Shown here piece after piece: positions 10,765 to 21,177 of a DNA stretch of 64,000 nucleotides. How positions within the stretch are numbered: the first letter of the stretch is position 1; every line of letters begins with the position of its first letter. This DNA comes from Spongilla lacustris. Lineage: Eukaryota; Porifera; Demospongiae; Spongillida; Spongillidae. The stretch spans positions 335,001 to 399,000 of the forward strand of contig OX442421.1 in NCBI GenBank assembly GCA_949361645.1, given 5' to 3'. The notes beneath the pieces are model-generated. The model saw only the letters and a list, made by a program, of their open reading frames with translations, had not been told where the DNA came from and made no database searches. Both the position numbers and the translations under genes were made by a program.

Positions 10765-11720
10765 TTATAGTAAATTATAAATGTGTTTAAAATTCAATTT
10801 GAAAATAAAAGCATGATGACCACCTATGTATGGGCCATTTCTCCATATGCATGAGTGGGAGTGGATGGCCAAACGCCTAGCAATTCTTGAGAATGTTTCT
10901 TTTGCAGTGATTCCCCAGCTGCCATATGCCTCCACTACGAGAGGGACACATATCCAACCTCTTTCCAGACAACCCAAAGCATTGTTTTCTAATTTCTCTT
11001 GTTCACCCACTGTAGCTGAGGCACCTGAGGTCTGACCAGCATCTGAAATCAATGAATTATTGAGGGGATGTATAACCTTGATGTCAAATGCTGCAGATTG
11101 ACACAGTGACCAGTTTGGTATCAAAATGTCAGCTGGGCGTGATCTGTCTTTGGCTGGACCAATACCACAACCTTGCTCCAAAAGAGGAGAAAGGTGGGCA
11201 TGACGGCAAAAGTCAGCAATACAATCACGTATACAGTTGTGTCGTGTCACCACATCCCCGGCATAGCGACAAGTTAAAGAATGGTGTCCCAGGGGGTCAA
11301 GCTGGCTAGAACAATAGGGGCATGTTTCTTCCAAGTTACAGAGGGGAAGGCCCAACCACCATTTCAGAAGAATGTGGGTTTCGTCAGGTTCAAGTGCTAG
11401 TCCAAGGCCTGGGGATGGCACTGTTCTTAACCATGCATGAGCCTGTGGGACTGACTCTGCTAACAGTCGGGCTTTAGTTGCTGTTGTAGCATTGTGCAAG
11501 AGGCTACTCAATGCAAGCTTCTCGACTTTCTCTGATAGTAAATGCTGCCTGGGTGGTGTAAGGACTGAAACCATTGTCAAAGCTTCTCCTTCGGTGATCT
11601 GCTGATTAAACATTGCAATAGCAGTCTGTAAATGTGTGAATTCGGTGGTGGGTGGAAAAGCTCCTGAGAGAGAAATACTGGCCGATGCGATGAAGGCAGC
11701 TGTAGCATGGGAAAATAGGG
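10765..11720 (-). pseudogene. RLE-type non-LTR retroelement, C-terminal part: zinc knuckle and restriction-like endonuclease
   Basis: Minus-strand frame from the edge of the hAT insertion (11720) to the stop at 10765. It holds a Cys-Cys-His-Cys knuckle 'CPYCSSQLDPLGHHSLTC' followed about 55 residues on by 'RPADILIPNW' and 'AFDIKVIHPL', a PD-(D/E)XK-like nuclease core as in R2/CRE/NeSL-type elements, where it nicks the target for target-primed reverse transcription. It is the 3' part of the protein whose RT lies at 12956-13840. The frame reads straight through up to the insertion, so the break is the inserted element and not decay here. The exact clade is unresolved. Confidence 0.7.
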
Positions 11721-12947
11721 TAGGGTGTGTAACCTCCCCTGAATAATGAAAATCGATTTTTCCGAATACTTTTAAAACACTAATCGATTTTTCAGGTTTT
11801 TCTGGATCTGAAAATCGATTTTTCCGAATACTTGAAAAAAGAAAATCGATTTTTCCGAATAGGTTTTGACAATTTGCCAGCCGAATACCTAGGTTATTCA
11901 GGTTTTCTGCTCATTGAGCCACCTAAATGTACACATCACATCAGAGACCCTCCTACAGCTACCCACATCACACCAGATACCCTCAGCACACAAACACACC
12001 TACCCCCATCACACCAGATGCCCTCAGCACACCTACCCCATCACACCAGAAGCCTTCAGCACACAAACACACCTACCCCCATCACACCAGATGCCCTCAT
12101 GAGGTACACAACCATAGCTACCTCCATCACACCAGACACCTTACTACAACTAACCACATTACACCAGATCAGTAGCCTCAGCAGGGATCCACAGCTACCC
12201 ACATCACACCATGCACTCAGCACACAACCACAGCTACCTACATAGGCCTAAATCACTTGGCCTAACCACATACCTTGTTGGGCGTGTCCCGACCTAAGTT
12301 AGCGTGGCCACGCTGAGCTTTACCAGTACCTACAGTCTACAGATGTACACATCGCACTTGATGCCAAAAGAATAGAACCACAGATGACGTTTACGCACCA
12401 ACAGCCATGCAGCCTCCATTTCACCATCGCGAGTTTTGAAAATCCTAGTATCTACCGGGGTAAGCAAGCCTTAGTACGATCGCGGCAATATCAGCTCAGA
12501 GAGATTGATGCAAGAAGCCAGCTGGTTCGAAATACACTAAGCGAACTGACTTTGATTTGCAGCTGGAGCTGTCCGTCGTCATGACACGTGAAGAGGGAGA
12601 TCTCTTTTGGCTACATGTAGTTCGAATTAATACTGCCCGTGTATTTGATCTCGTCCCCACGTATATGTAACAACAGTGACGTTAATTAGAAGTAATTATT
12701 GTACATGTAATATCGTAAACGCGTATCCGGATATCGTCATAAAAAGGTATTCGAATAATGGGCGAATTGTCGATGCGGACGACGAATACCTAAGTACCTC
12801 CGAATGGAGATTCACAAACCGGTTATTTCGAATAGAACAAATCCAATAATCGATTTTTCCGAGTAACGCTAAATTACTATTCGAACGGATAGGTTTTTGC
12901 GAATATCCGAATAACCCGAATAACCTGATAACCGGTTACACACCCTA
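11721..12947. mobile_element. hAT-like non-autonomous element inserted in the RLE ORF
   Basis: 1,227 bp with perfect 14-bp terminal inverted repeats TAGGGTGTGTAACC / GGTTACACACCCTA and an 8-bp target duplication AAATAGGG (11713-11720 and 12948-12955). The 8-bp duplication and TAGGG ends are the hAT signature. Subterminal regions carry many 'aatcgatttttccgaata' and 'cgaata' motifs in both orientations, plausible transposase-binding repeats. There is no transposase ORF. The interior holds a CA-rich minisatellite (11930-12245) and a unique segment (about 12360-12590) with no recognised protein. Confidence 0.85.
11930..12245 (+). repeat. Minisatellite inside the hAT-like element ('catcacaccagatgccctcag')
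   Basis: About eight imperfect copies of a 'cacacctacccccatcacaccagatgccctcagca' type unit, roughly 30-40 bp. His/Pro/Thr-rich open frames across it are artefacts. Confidence 0.75.
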
Positions 12948-13850
12948 AAATAGGGAGCGAAGGCCAAAACCTCCATGACGAAAACTGAGCTGTGCTTGCC
13001 GACTTGCCATTGGTGTAAGCTGTAGTTCAGTACACTGCTCAAGGCAATGGAGCACGTCATTGTCAAAATTAGCAAGCAATTCCAGCACAGCAGAAGTAGG
13101 TGGAGTGCACCAGGCCAGGTGAGCCAATTTGCAAAAACTGGCACACTGCCTCAGAATACCTAAAGACAGCTGAGGGTCACAAAGCTTTGGAAGCAGTGAC
13201 AAAAGTTCGCAAGCTGACAACCGTCGTTTCTCAATGAAAGAGGCACAAAAGTCGTCGTCGCCAATGGGGGCACCCAGGATGTCAAAGTTGAGTGCCGACT
13301 GATGGGGAATGGAACAATGAAAACGTGTTGGATCACATGGTCCATACAGCTGGCATTTGGATGGATTCAGTAGCAGACCCTTAGTAGAACCATAGGTATC
13401 TAATAGATGTACTGCCTTAACTAAGGCAGCAGTGTCCCCTGCATAAACACCATCATCTATGTACCAACAGTTAAAATCTAAGGAATTGCATAGTGCATCC
13501 TCAGCAAAAGATTTGAGAATAGACTGCAGGACTGTGGAGAACAGCAAAGGGCCCAAAGGGTCTCCCTGCTGGACCCCAGAGGCAGAGTGAAGCACCCCCC
13601 CAATTGGATGCCACAGTGTAGGGTGTTGGGAGTAGCACCACACTACCCAAGGCAGAAGCTCAGGAAAGTTGGCCAAACACTCATCTAGGATGGCTTGGCG
13701 AGAGACAAGATTAAATGTGTTCTGCATATCAATTTTGAGTACTCCAAAGTCCAAATCCGATTTGTGAGAGATGACACATTGTCGAAGACGATGAATGATT
13801 TTTTCGAATCCCTCTGGACATGCAACTCCAAATTGAAAAGGTTGGAAAAA
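12948..13850 (-). pseudogene. RLE-type non-LTR retroelement, reverse transcriptase domain
   Basis: The minus-strand frame contains RT motifs in order: 'KIDMQNTFNLVSRQ' (motif A Asp), 'GVQQGDPLGPLLF' (motif B) and 'WYIDDG' (motif C, IDD in place of the usual ADD). Thumb-like sequence follows, ending 'HGGFGLRSLF' at the hAT target site. Frame changes occur around 13730-13850, where N-terminal and RT frames no longer join, so this copy is decayed apart from the hAT insertion. Homologous to the copy at 25.8-27.6 kb. Confidence 0.75.
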
Positions 13851-14880
13851 AATCTTCTGCCTTGTGTTTCAGAAGGTAGCAGGCACATTTGCTCACAAGC
13901 TGTCTAAGCACCTCCCCAACAGCAATCGGACGAACATCCCAGCCAGAGTCCTTGATTTTGAGGAGGGCTGTTAAGTTGCCTCCGGCAATTAGTGGGGCCA
14001 AACAGGCAGGGGCTTGACCAGCCATGAGCATATTAACAACATGGCACAGAGTGGTTTGCAGTGATAGAGGCAGGATAGCTTTCATTGCATCTAGGAGGTG
14101 CTGAACTCGCATTCCAGAAGGCCCACAGGCAGTTGCTGTTTTAAAGGATTTGAGAAGTTTATACATATTGTACCCTGGGGGAAGCTGGAGAGGAGACTGA
14201 GGAGCAGATGATGGGCAATGAGGAATTACTGGAGGGTCTGAAAATGGATGCTTGGATTTGAGACGTACAAAGGTCTCATCACAGTTGGGTGCCAGACCAC
14301 TGGAAGTAAGAATAGAGCATGCCTTTGAGTAAAGGCCATCCCTGGCACACGCCAGAGCAGCAGCTATCTTGTTTTCTTCTGCCTCTTCAACTGAATAGGT
14401 AGTGGGAGGGCTGCAACGATGTGTGGATTGTCCAGCTGCGACTGCTAGCTGCCAGAGGGCATGTGCTGCAGACCATATTTTACAGAGCTGTTCAATAGGA
14501 ATCCGAGAAGATTTTCCTTTCCCTTGGCTGCTGGAGCCATGATTACCGGTAGACAGTACACATTTGGGGAGCATGAAGAGTAGCGTCCACGCCTCTGTAG
14601 AGTTTTCAGATATCACCTTTCTAAGAGTAGCAGACAAAACCTCACCAAATGCTTGGCAAGCTCGCTGTGGGATGTACTTTAATGTTGAACAGCGACAAGA
14701 CATGACTTTCTCCAAAGAGGGTAGAATGGATGCACTGTCTGTAGCTTCAAAAATAGGAGGCGATGAGTGTGGCGAGGGTGCGCATTTTTTAGAGTGTGAG
14801 GAGGTTCTCGAAATTGAGACGATGTTATTGCAACGGGAACAAACATAAAAATTGTTTTCAGACAACCAGGAAAGTGGTGT
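13841..14880 (-). pseudogene. RLE-type non-LTR retroelement, N-terminal region with zinc finger
   Basis: The minus-strand frame begins near 14865 with 'YVCSRCNNIVSISRTSSHSK' plus a following Cys, a CCHC/CCHH-like finger as found N-terminal to RT in RLE elements. It continues through 'GLYSKACSILTSSGLAPN' and 'ATACGPSGMRVQHLLDA' to 'RPIAVGEVLRQLVSK', the fingers/motif region before RT motif A. No in-frame ATG is obvious. The 5' end is cut by the adjoining gypsy LTR at about 14891. Confidence 0.7.
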
Positions 14881-14890
14881 TTAGAGAGGT

Positions 14891-15024
14891 CGTTATGGGA
14901 ACTGCGCATGCGCAGTGGGGGGGGACTCTTATTAGAGATTTGGATGCACGGTGTTGTGTGTAAGCTGCCTGCTCTGAGTGTTTGTGATAAGAACCATTTC
15001 TAGATAGTAAGGGTACTTGTAACA
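14891..15024 (+). repeat. Putative 5' LTR of the Mag-like gypsy element
   Basis: The segment ends '..cttgtaaca' immediately before the primer-binding site at 15025-15039 (TGGTGTCAGAAGTGG). It begins near 'cgttatgggaactgcgcatg', close to the TGTTATGGGAACTGCGCATG-type starts of Mag/SURL-like LTRs. No matching 3' LTR is visible downstream, so the boundary is inferred from one copy. Confidence 0.5.
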
Positions 15025-15039
15025 TGGTGTCAGAAGTGG
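15025..15039 (+). promoter_or_regulatory. Primer-binding site, TGGTGTCAGAAGTGG
   Basis: Directly follows the putative LTR end and precedes gag by about 35 bp. It matches the site form often seen in Mag-lineage elements, which prime reverse transcription with a host tRNA 3' end. Confidence 0.6.
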
Positions 15040-15073
15040 TTCCTCTCTAACTGTATGAAAACGGAGGAGAGGA

Positions 15074-16186
15074 ATGGAGAAATACCTAGTTCCCGACCAG
15101 GTTGGCGAGGGAGATATCACGGAGCAATGGCAACGATTCAAAAAGGAGTTCGCACTCTTTTTGACGGCACTGGGAAAGGATAAGGCAGACTCAGCGGTGA
15201 AATTGGCCATGTTTTTGCGAGTCGTGGGTCCTAGAATTAACGATATGTATGAGGCGTTGACGTTCGCGGAGGGAGAAGACAAAGGTTTTGAGGGAGTCAT
15301 GACCAAGCTGGACTCACTCTGTGCTCGAAGAACCAGTAAGCATGTACTCAGGGACAAGTTCTTCCAGCTGAAACAGGCAGGCCGAACCGTAGATCAGTTT
15401 GTGTCAGAACTGCGTAGGCAAGTCAAGGATTGTGACTTTGGGAACCTGAAAGAAGATTTGATGCTGCACGTGTTGATACGGGGCATTGACAGTGAGCGCA
15501 TGAGAAGAAGACTTTTTGAGACGGAGAAATTGGATTTAGCAAAAACTATTCAGATGTGCCAAACTATTGAGGCAACGACTGCTGATCTGCAGAGTTGGGA
15601 GGCTAAGGAACTGTCCGAACAAGTAGCAGCAGTCAAAGATGAACATGGCGAAGAGGATGAAGTCGCCATGGTGAGGAACAGGGGTGTGCCAGTCAAAGGT
15701 AAAGAGTCAAGGTCTGAAGGTGTGGAGCTGGATAGGAGAGAGAGGGAGGAGCAGGAATGTTGGAAGTGCGGAAGATGCCACCGACCCCGCCAATGTCCAG
15801 CGTTTGGGCAAAGATGCCTCAAGTGTAATGGGCTCAACCACTTTGCAAGAAGGTGCAAGCTGAGATGCAGGCCAACCCAGTTGGTCCAAGAGCTGGAAAC
15901 AGAGGAATTACTGCAGATCAAGGTAGAGAAAAAGGGGAAAAAGTTGCTAGCTAGCTTTTGGTGTCAGACCAGTGGCAAGAGCATAGAGTTGACCTTTCAG
16001 CTGGATACTGCTGCGTCCTGCAACGTAATGTCCTTCCAAGATTATGTAAGGTTACGCAGACCAAAGTTACAGGACAGCAGAACCTTACTGTCAATGTATG
16101 ATGGATCGGTAAAATGGTCACTGGGTTTGTGTGTAGTAGTCGTGAAAGACAAGGAAAAAGCAAGCAGCTGGTGTTTGAGGTATTGA
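15074..16186 (+). pseudogene. gag: Gag-protease of a Mag-like Ty3/gypsy element
   Basis: 370 codons from the ATG after the primer site. The N-terminal ~200 residues are capsid-like (e.g. 'KFFQLKQAGRTVDQFVSELR'). A two-knuckle nucleocapsid follows, 'CWKCGRCHRPRQCP' and 'CLKCNGLNHFARRC'. The protease start 'FQLDTAASCNVMSF' carries DTA where aspartic proteases have DTG. The frame ends inside the protease and pol resumes in another frame at about 16224, so a frameshift separates them. The coding is otherwise clean. Packaging and polyprotein cleavage are the family roles; this copy is probably inactive. Confidence 0.75.
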
Positions 16187-16223
16187 AGACCAGGCATCAT
16201 ACCTTAATATCTTTGGACACCTG

Positions 16224-18839
16224 TTGCAGTTGGAGCTACTGTCATACAGGGTGGAGAAAGTGAATCTGGTGGCTGAGCATAGCCCGTTGACAAAGGAGAA
16301 GGTCTTGATGGAGTTTGGTGATGTTTTCAGTGGTGTTGGGTGCCTACCCGGAGAATACCAGATAGACCTAGACCCAGCAGTACCCCCAATGCTTAATAGA
16401 CCAAGGAAGATACTTCATACCATGCGGGCAGCAGTTGAGGACAAGCTCAGAGTTCTAGAGGAAAATGGGATTATTGCAGCTGTGGAGCAGCCCACAGAGT
16501 GGATTAGTAACATTACCACAGTATGGAAACCGGAGAAGAAGTCTGTTCGTGTCTGTTTGGACCCTCGGGATCTAAACAAAGCGATCCGACGAAACCACTT
16601 CCATCTTCCTACTTTAGACGACGTCCTACCCCGGTTGAAAGGAGCCAGAGTGTTTAGTCTACTTGATGCCAAAGATGGGTTCCTGCAAGTAAAATTAAGT
16701 GAGAGTAGTAGCTTTTTGACAACCTTCTGGGGAGCAGGGCGCAAGTATCGCTGGCTCAGAATGCCATTTGGAATTTCATCTGCTCCGGAGGAATTTCAGC
16801 AAAGACTCCAGGGGGTCTTACACGGGCTGGAAGGTGTAGCTGTTGTTGCAGATGATACACTAGTGTTTGGAGTAGGTGAAACGGAGGCAATGGCCAGGCG
16901 GGACCATGATCAGAAACTGTTCAAGCTGCTTCAGAGGGCACGGGAAGTCAATTTAAAGTTCAACAAGGATAAGATGCGCCTGCACCAGACAGAACTGCTG
17001 TACATTGGACATCAAATCTCAGCAGAGGGAGTTAAACCAGATGTGGCAAAAGTAAAGGCGGTGAAAGACATGCCTGTCCCAAAGACTGTTCAAGAAGTGC
17101 GTCGCTTCCTTGGAATGTCCAATTATCTGTCCAGGTTTCTACCGAATTTGTCGAAAGTGGCAGAGCCCCTGAGGCGTTTAACAGAAATAGATGCTGAATT
17201 TGTGTGGGGGACCAAGGAACATGCAGTCTTTGAAGAGCTGAAGACTCTCATTAGCAATGATCAGCTGTTAGCATTCTACGACGTACGTAAACCCATCGTT
17301 ATTCAGTGTGATGCAAGCACTGAGGGGCTTGGAGCCACCTTGTTACAAGATGGGCGGCCTATAGCATCAGTGTCACGATCGCTGACAAAGAGCGAAAAGA
17401 ACTACGTTGCTTTAGAGCTGGAGTGTCTAGCTATAGTTTTCGCCTGCCAACGACTGGATCAATACATCTATGGAAAGAGAGTTAGAATTGAGACAGACCA
17501 CAAGCCCTTAGAGATGATTGCCAAGAAGTCCATTTTAGTTGCACCTAGGCGACTACAGAGAATGCTGTTACAGTTGCAGCGATATGACCTGGATGTGGTG
17601 TATGTGCCCGGAAAACTACAAGTGGTGGCTGACGTGTTGTCCAGAGCTCCTGTGGAATCATCCTCGGGAAAGGAGTGTGAGAAATATGATGTTTTTCGCC
17701 TTGAAAATCAGGAGGTGGAGAGTACCAAGGAGCGAGAGTTTGTCTTTGTTAGCGACCAGAGAATGGAGGCCATAAAAAAAATAGCACTGCATGACCCTGA
17801 ACAATGTGGACTGAGACGAGTTCTTGGTCAGGGATGGCCGTCCAACATTGCACAGGTGTCCCTACCATTAAGACCATACTGGAACGTTCGAGACTGCTTG
17901 ACGGTTCAAGATGGGGTCATCTATAAGGGGGGACAGGTTGTTGTTCCCTCGGAACTCAGAGGCCAGATACTGCAAAGACTGCATGCGTGTCATCAAGGTA
18001 TTGAATCGACATTGAGAAGAGCAAGGGACTCAGTGTATTGGCCAGGAATGACAGAAGATGTAAAGAGAGTGTGCTCGCAATGCACTGTTTGTGAAATGGA
18101 CTCTCCAGCGCTGCCTAAGGAGAAGCATTTGGCACACTACATTCCTCAGAAACCTTGGGAAAAGGTTGGAATTGATCTGTTCAGGTTCAAGGGCAAGGAT
18201 TTTCTGCTTATTGTGGACTACCTAACTGACTACTTTGAAATTTCTGCTCTCAAAACTACCATTGCTACAGTGGTGGTGGACGCCATCAAAGAGCAGTTTT
18301 CACGTTATGGAATACCAGTGACCGTACAAACAGATGGTGGCCCACAGTTCATAGCCAGGGAGTTCAGGGAGTTTGCAAAAGGCTGGGAATTTCAACACAC
18401 AATGTCCTCACCTTACAATAGTCAGTCGAACGGAAAGGCTGAATCGGCAGTTAAGATAGCAAAAAAGTTGTTGAGAAGAAGTAAAGATCCATTTTGGGCA
18501 CTATTGGAATGGCGCAACACACCCACTGTGGGATTAGACTCCAGCCCAAGTCAAAGGTTCCTGGCCCGGAGGACGAGGGGAGCTGTTCCAATAGCGACCG
18601 ACAAACTGGTGCCCGAGGTACAGGGTGACATGTGGAGGAAAAAGGTACATCAGCAGGAAGGGATTCAAGACCGGACAAACACCAGGAGAGATCACCCACC
18701 ACTGCAGGTGGGACAACCTGTATTGGTTCAAGACATGTTGGCTAAAAAGACGCAGTGGAATCGCGGAATGTGTGTAGGCAAGCTGTCTGACAGGTCATAC
18801 GTAAGTAGATGTGGATGGCCAGGTACTCCGGAGAAATAG
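16224..18839 (+). pseudogene. pol: Pol (RT, RNase H, integrase) of the Mag-like gypsy element
   Basis: 871 codons. RT spans about residues 70-250, with 'VCLDPRDLNKAIRRNHFHLP' and 'VVADDTLVFG' (VADD at ~208). RNase H starts at 'IQCDASTEGLGATL' (~361) and runs through 'IETDHKPLE'. The integrase zinc finger is 'HACHQG..' to 'CSQCTVC' (~585-625). The core Asp residues are in 'KVGIDLFRFKG' (~650) and 'VQTDGGPQF' (~702), and the Glu in 'SNGKAESAVKIAKK' (~735). The frame ends in the C-terminal integrase region, and the tail continues in another frame from 18811. All catalytic residues are visible; the two frameshifts are the defects. Confidence 0.85.
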
Positions 18840-19185
18840 GAGGTTTCTGAAGCCGAGTTACAATTGGCCACCAGGGGAAGCCACGGAATATGATCAAGGG
18901 CAGGATGATGTCTCGGAAGTGAAGGAGGGTAACTCAACAGGACCTGTGCCAGTACCAGGTGTGACTTCAGATGTGCCTGTACCCATACCTGACATGGAAG
19001 ATCAAGCTCCGGCTTCAACACAGGAACGAAATGGAAAGGAGGGAGTGAAGGACCAAGGGAGGGAGCCTCAAGTTGAAGTCCAACTAGAGCCACAGGAAAC
19101 TGCTGCAAGACAGAATGGGTACAAAACAAGGTCTGGACGAGTGGTCAGAGAGCCATCACGATATCGAGACTACAGGAAGTTCTAA
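18811..19185 (+). pseudogene. Integrase C-terminal tail of the Mag-like gypsy element, frameshifted
   Basis: Begins 'DGQVLRRNRRFLKPS', the conserved end of Mag-type integrases, then a Pro/Glu-rich low-complexity tail ending 'SGRVVREPSRYRDY', a typical basic finish. It overlaps the preceding frame by 29 bp, so a single indel near 18810-18839 explains the break. Confidence 0.7.
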
Positions 19186-19249
19186 GGCAGAAACTTTAGT
19201 CTATTTTTATTTTTTTTTGTTTTCCCTAATGTTATTAGTTTGTTTTTTT

Positions 19250-19263
19250 TTTTAAAGGGGGGG
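19250..19263 (+). promoter_or_regulatory. Polypurine tract
   Basis: 'ttttaaaggggggg' follows the pol stop by about 65 bp, the expected place for the plus-strand primer. The sequence after it does not match the putative 5' LTR and is interrupted at once by a foldback element. Confidence 0.5.
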
Positions 19264-19268
19264 ATGTT

Positions 19269-19391
19269 TAGGAAGGTTTTTGCCCCAGAAGGTGGATTTT
19301 CCCTTAGGTGAGCCCACACCTCACCCTCGGAAAACCCCCGCGGAAAACCTTCTGAAGGGAAAATCCACCTTCTGGGGCAAAAACCTTCCTA
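19269..19391. mobile_element. Foldback MITE with 35-bp perfect arms
   Basis: Arms 19271-19305 and 19355-19389 are perfect reverse complements (GGAAGGTTTTTGCCCCAGAA...) with a 49-bp loop that itself contains a second 'gaaaac' palindrome. It is flanked by TA on both sides, consistent with a TA target duplication. It sits exactly at the expected polypurine tract/3' LTR junction of the gypsy element. Confidence 0.7.
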
Positions 19392-19546
19392 ACTACACTG
19401 CTCACACACACACACAAACACAACCAGCTGCCACTGTTGGAGTACCTCCACTCAGAACAACAAACAGCTCCTCTTCGTCAGATTCCCTCCATCAGCTTTA
19501 TGTCTGTCAATGATCACCTGTATATGCTCGACAATACATGGGGAAA

Positions 19547-19725
19547 AAACTGCAAGCCACACCACGTGCGTTTAGAATGCCTAGAATGACTCAATAACCC
19601 CTTCACTCCCTTATCAACACTCCGACCACGTGTTTCACCCTTCCAACCAATCGCCATTCAGGCTATATTTAGACAGGAGCTTATTTCCTGTCTAATTCAA
19701 TCCTTTCAACCGACAGGAAATATAT
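19547..19725 (-). repeat. Terminal direct repeat of the DIRS-order element, 3' copy
   Basis: 179 bp, identical by eye to 24034-24212 and in the same orientation. Contains 'cacgtgcgtttagaatgcc' and a 'tttcctgtc..gacaggaaa' inverted pair. It follows the recombinase stop on the minus strand. Confidence 0.85.
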
Positions 19726-19848
19726 CTCCTGTCACATGCCCTACATGGTAATCACCCTTCCCACTTGACCAACATTTGGTGCCAGCATCTATTCGCACGT
19801 CGCAGCACATTACAACATAGGCACACAACGACAGCAAAGCAAGCATAG

Positions 19849-20408
19849 TTAAATCCCCAAACTCTTAGACACAGATAGACGACTGTCCACCGAGTCCTTG
19901 ACGTAGCAGTCCTTAGCTGACTCAGACCGCCATCGGCCATGCCGCTTAAACAGCCGATCAGGCACCCCAGCATTAGCCGCAGCCGTTGCACCACCTGCCC
20001 TTAAACTATGCATACCAAACTGCCACGGGTCCATATCCAACATAGAAATCTTTTCCAGCAGCAGCTCCCTCAGCCTGGAGTAGCTCAGCCCACCAGACTT
20101 GCGCAGCATCTCCCTACCCTTGGAGTTGACGATAGCTCTGAAAACCCTGTCATGCGACCCATACGAAAATATCTCTCCATCATCTGCACCGGGCACGTAA
20201 TAGCACCTGTTCTACCCACCAGCAATGAGTCACCCTCTCTAAACTGATCTGTTTTACTGGATTGTATACTCAACACCATACCCTCCTCCTTAAACTTCAC
20301 GTCCGCGCGCTCCAGCTTCAGCAACTCCTCGCACCTCATAAAACCCGCAAACCCCAACAAACAAATAGCTAGCAACCTGACAGAATCCAATAGACTAACC
20401 TGACCCAC
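19849..20408 (-). pseudogene. Tyrosine recombinase of the DIRS-order element, catalytic part
   Basis: Two overlapping minus-strand frames (20408-20085, 20196-19849) carry the full catalytic set of a tyrosine recombinase: 'GFAGFMRCEELLKLERADV' (Arg I), 'HSLRAGGATAAANAG' (His-x-x-Arg), 'HGRWRSESAKDCYVKDS' (His and nucleophile Tyr). This enzyme integrates the DNA circle of DIRS-like elements. An indel near 20190 separates the frames. The usual N-terminal core-binding domain is not visible; the 48-bp minisatellite lies where it should be. Confidence 0.75.
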
Positions 20409-20599
20409 GCGGCCAGGCTACACCAAGCCAACCCTTTTGGGCCACACGGTCCAACCATCGTTGACCTGGCCCCCTGGGTTCCACTCCCTGCCCCTGGCAG
20501 CCATATTGCTACCCACCTGGGCCACCCGGTCCAACCTTCGTTGACCTGGCCACCTGGGTTCTGTTTGACCCGCGGTCAAACCTAGGCCTCCTGGGCCTG

Positions 20600-21105
20600 T
20601 CACTGCTCTCCGGCAGCCACATTGACCACACTGGTCAATGACACACAATCCTGCTCCCTGGCAGCCACATTGACCACACTGGTCAATGACACACAATCCT
20701 GCTCCCTGGCAGCCACAATGACCACACTGGTCGAATGCAGACAATCCTGCCCCCCGGCAGACACAAGACCACACTGGTCGAACAAAACACAATCCTGCCC
20801 CCCGGCAGACACAAGACCACACTGGTCGAACAAAACACAATCCTGCCCCCCGGCAGACACAAGACCACACTGGTCGAACAAAACACAATCCTGCCCCCCG
20901 GCAGACACAAGACCACACTGGTCGAACAAAACACAATCCTGCACCCCGGCAGACACAATGACCACACTGGTCGAATGCAGACAATCCTGCCCCCGGCAGA
21001 CACAAGACCACACTGGTCGAACAAAAACACAACCCTGCCCCCGGCAGACACAATGACCACACTGGTCGAACAAAAAACACAATCCTGCCACCGGCAACAT
21101 ATTAC
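20600..21105. repeat. 48-bp minisatellite between RT and recombinase
   Basis: About ten copies of a unit containing 'cggcagacacaagaccacac' and 'tggtcgaacaaaacacaatc', period 48 bp. 48 is a multiple of three, so it gives long open frames in several phases, all artefacts. A shorter related duplication ('ccaacc.tcgttgacctggcc') lies at about 20440-20560. Confidence 0.9.
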
Positions 21106-21177
21106 CACACTGGCTGAAAGCTTGAAACATAGTGACAACTAAGACCAAACTGCCTCTTACAGGGACACAGGGTCATA

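Noticed and set aside
20418..21148. Long Cys/Gly-rich minus-strand frames over the 48-bp repeat
   Set aside because: Open in several phases and both strands because the period is a multiple of three; no family resemblance.
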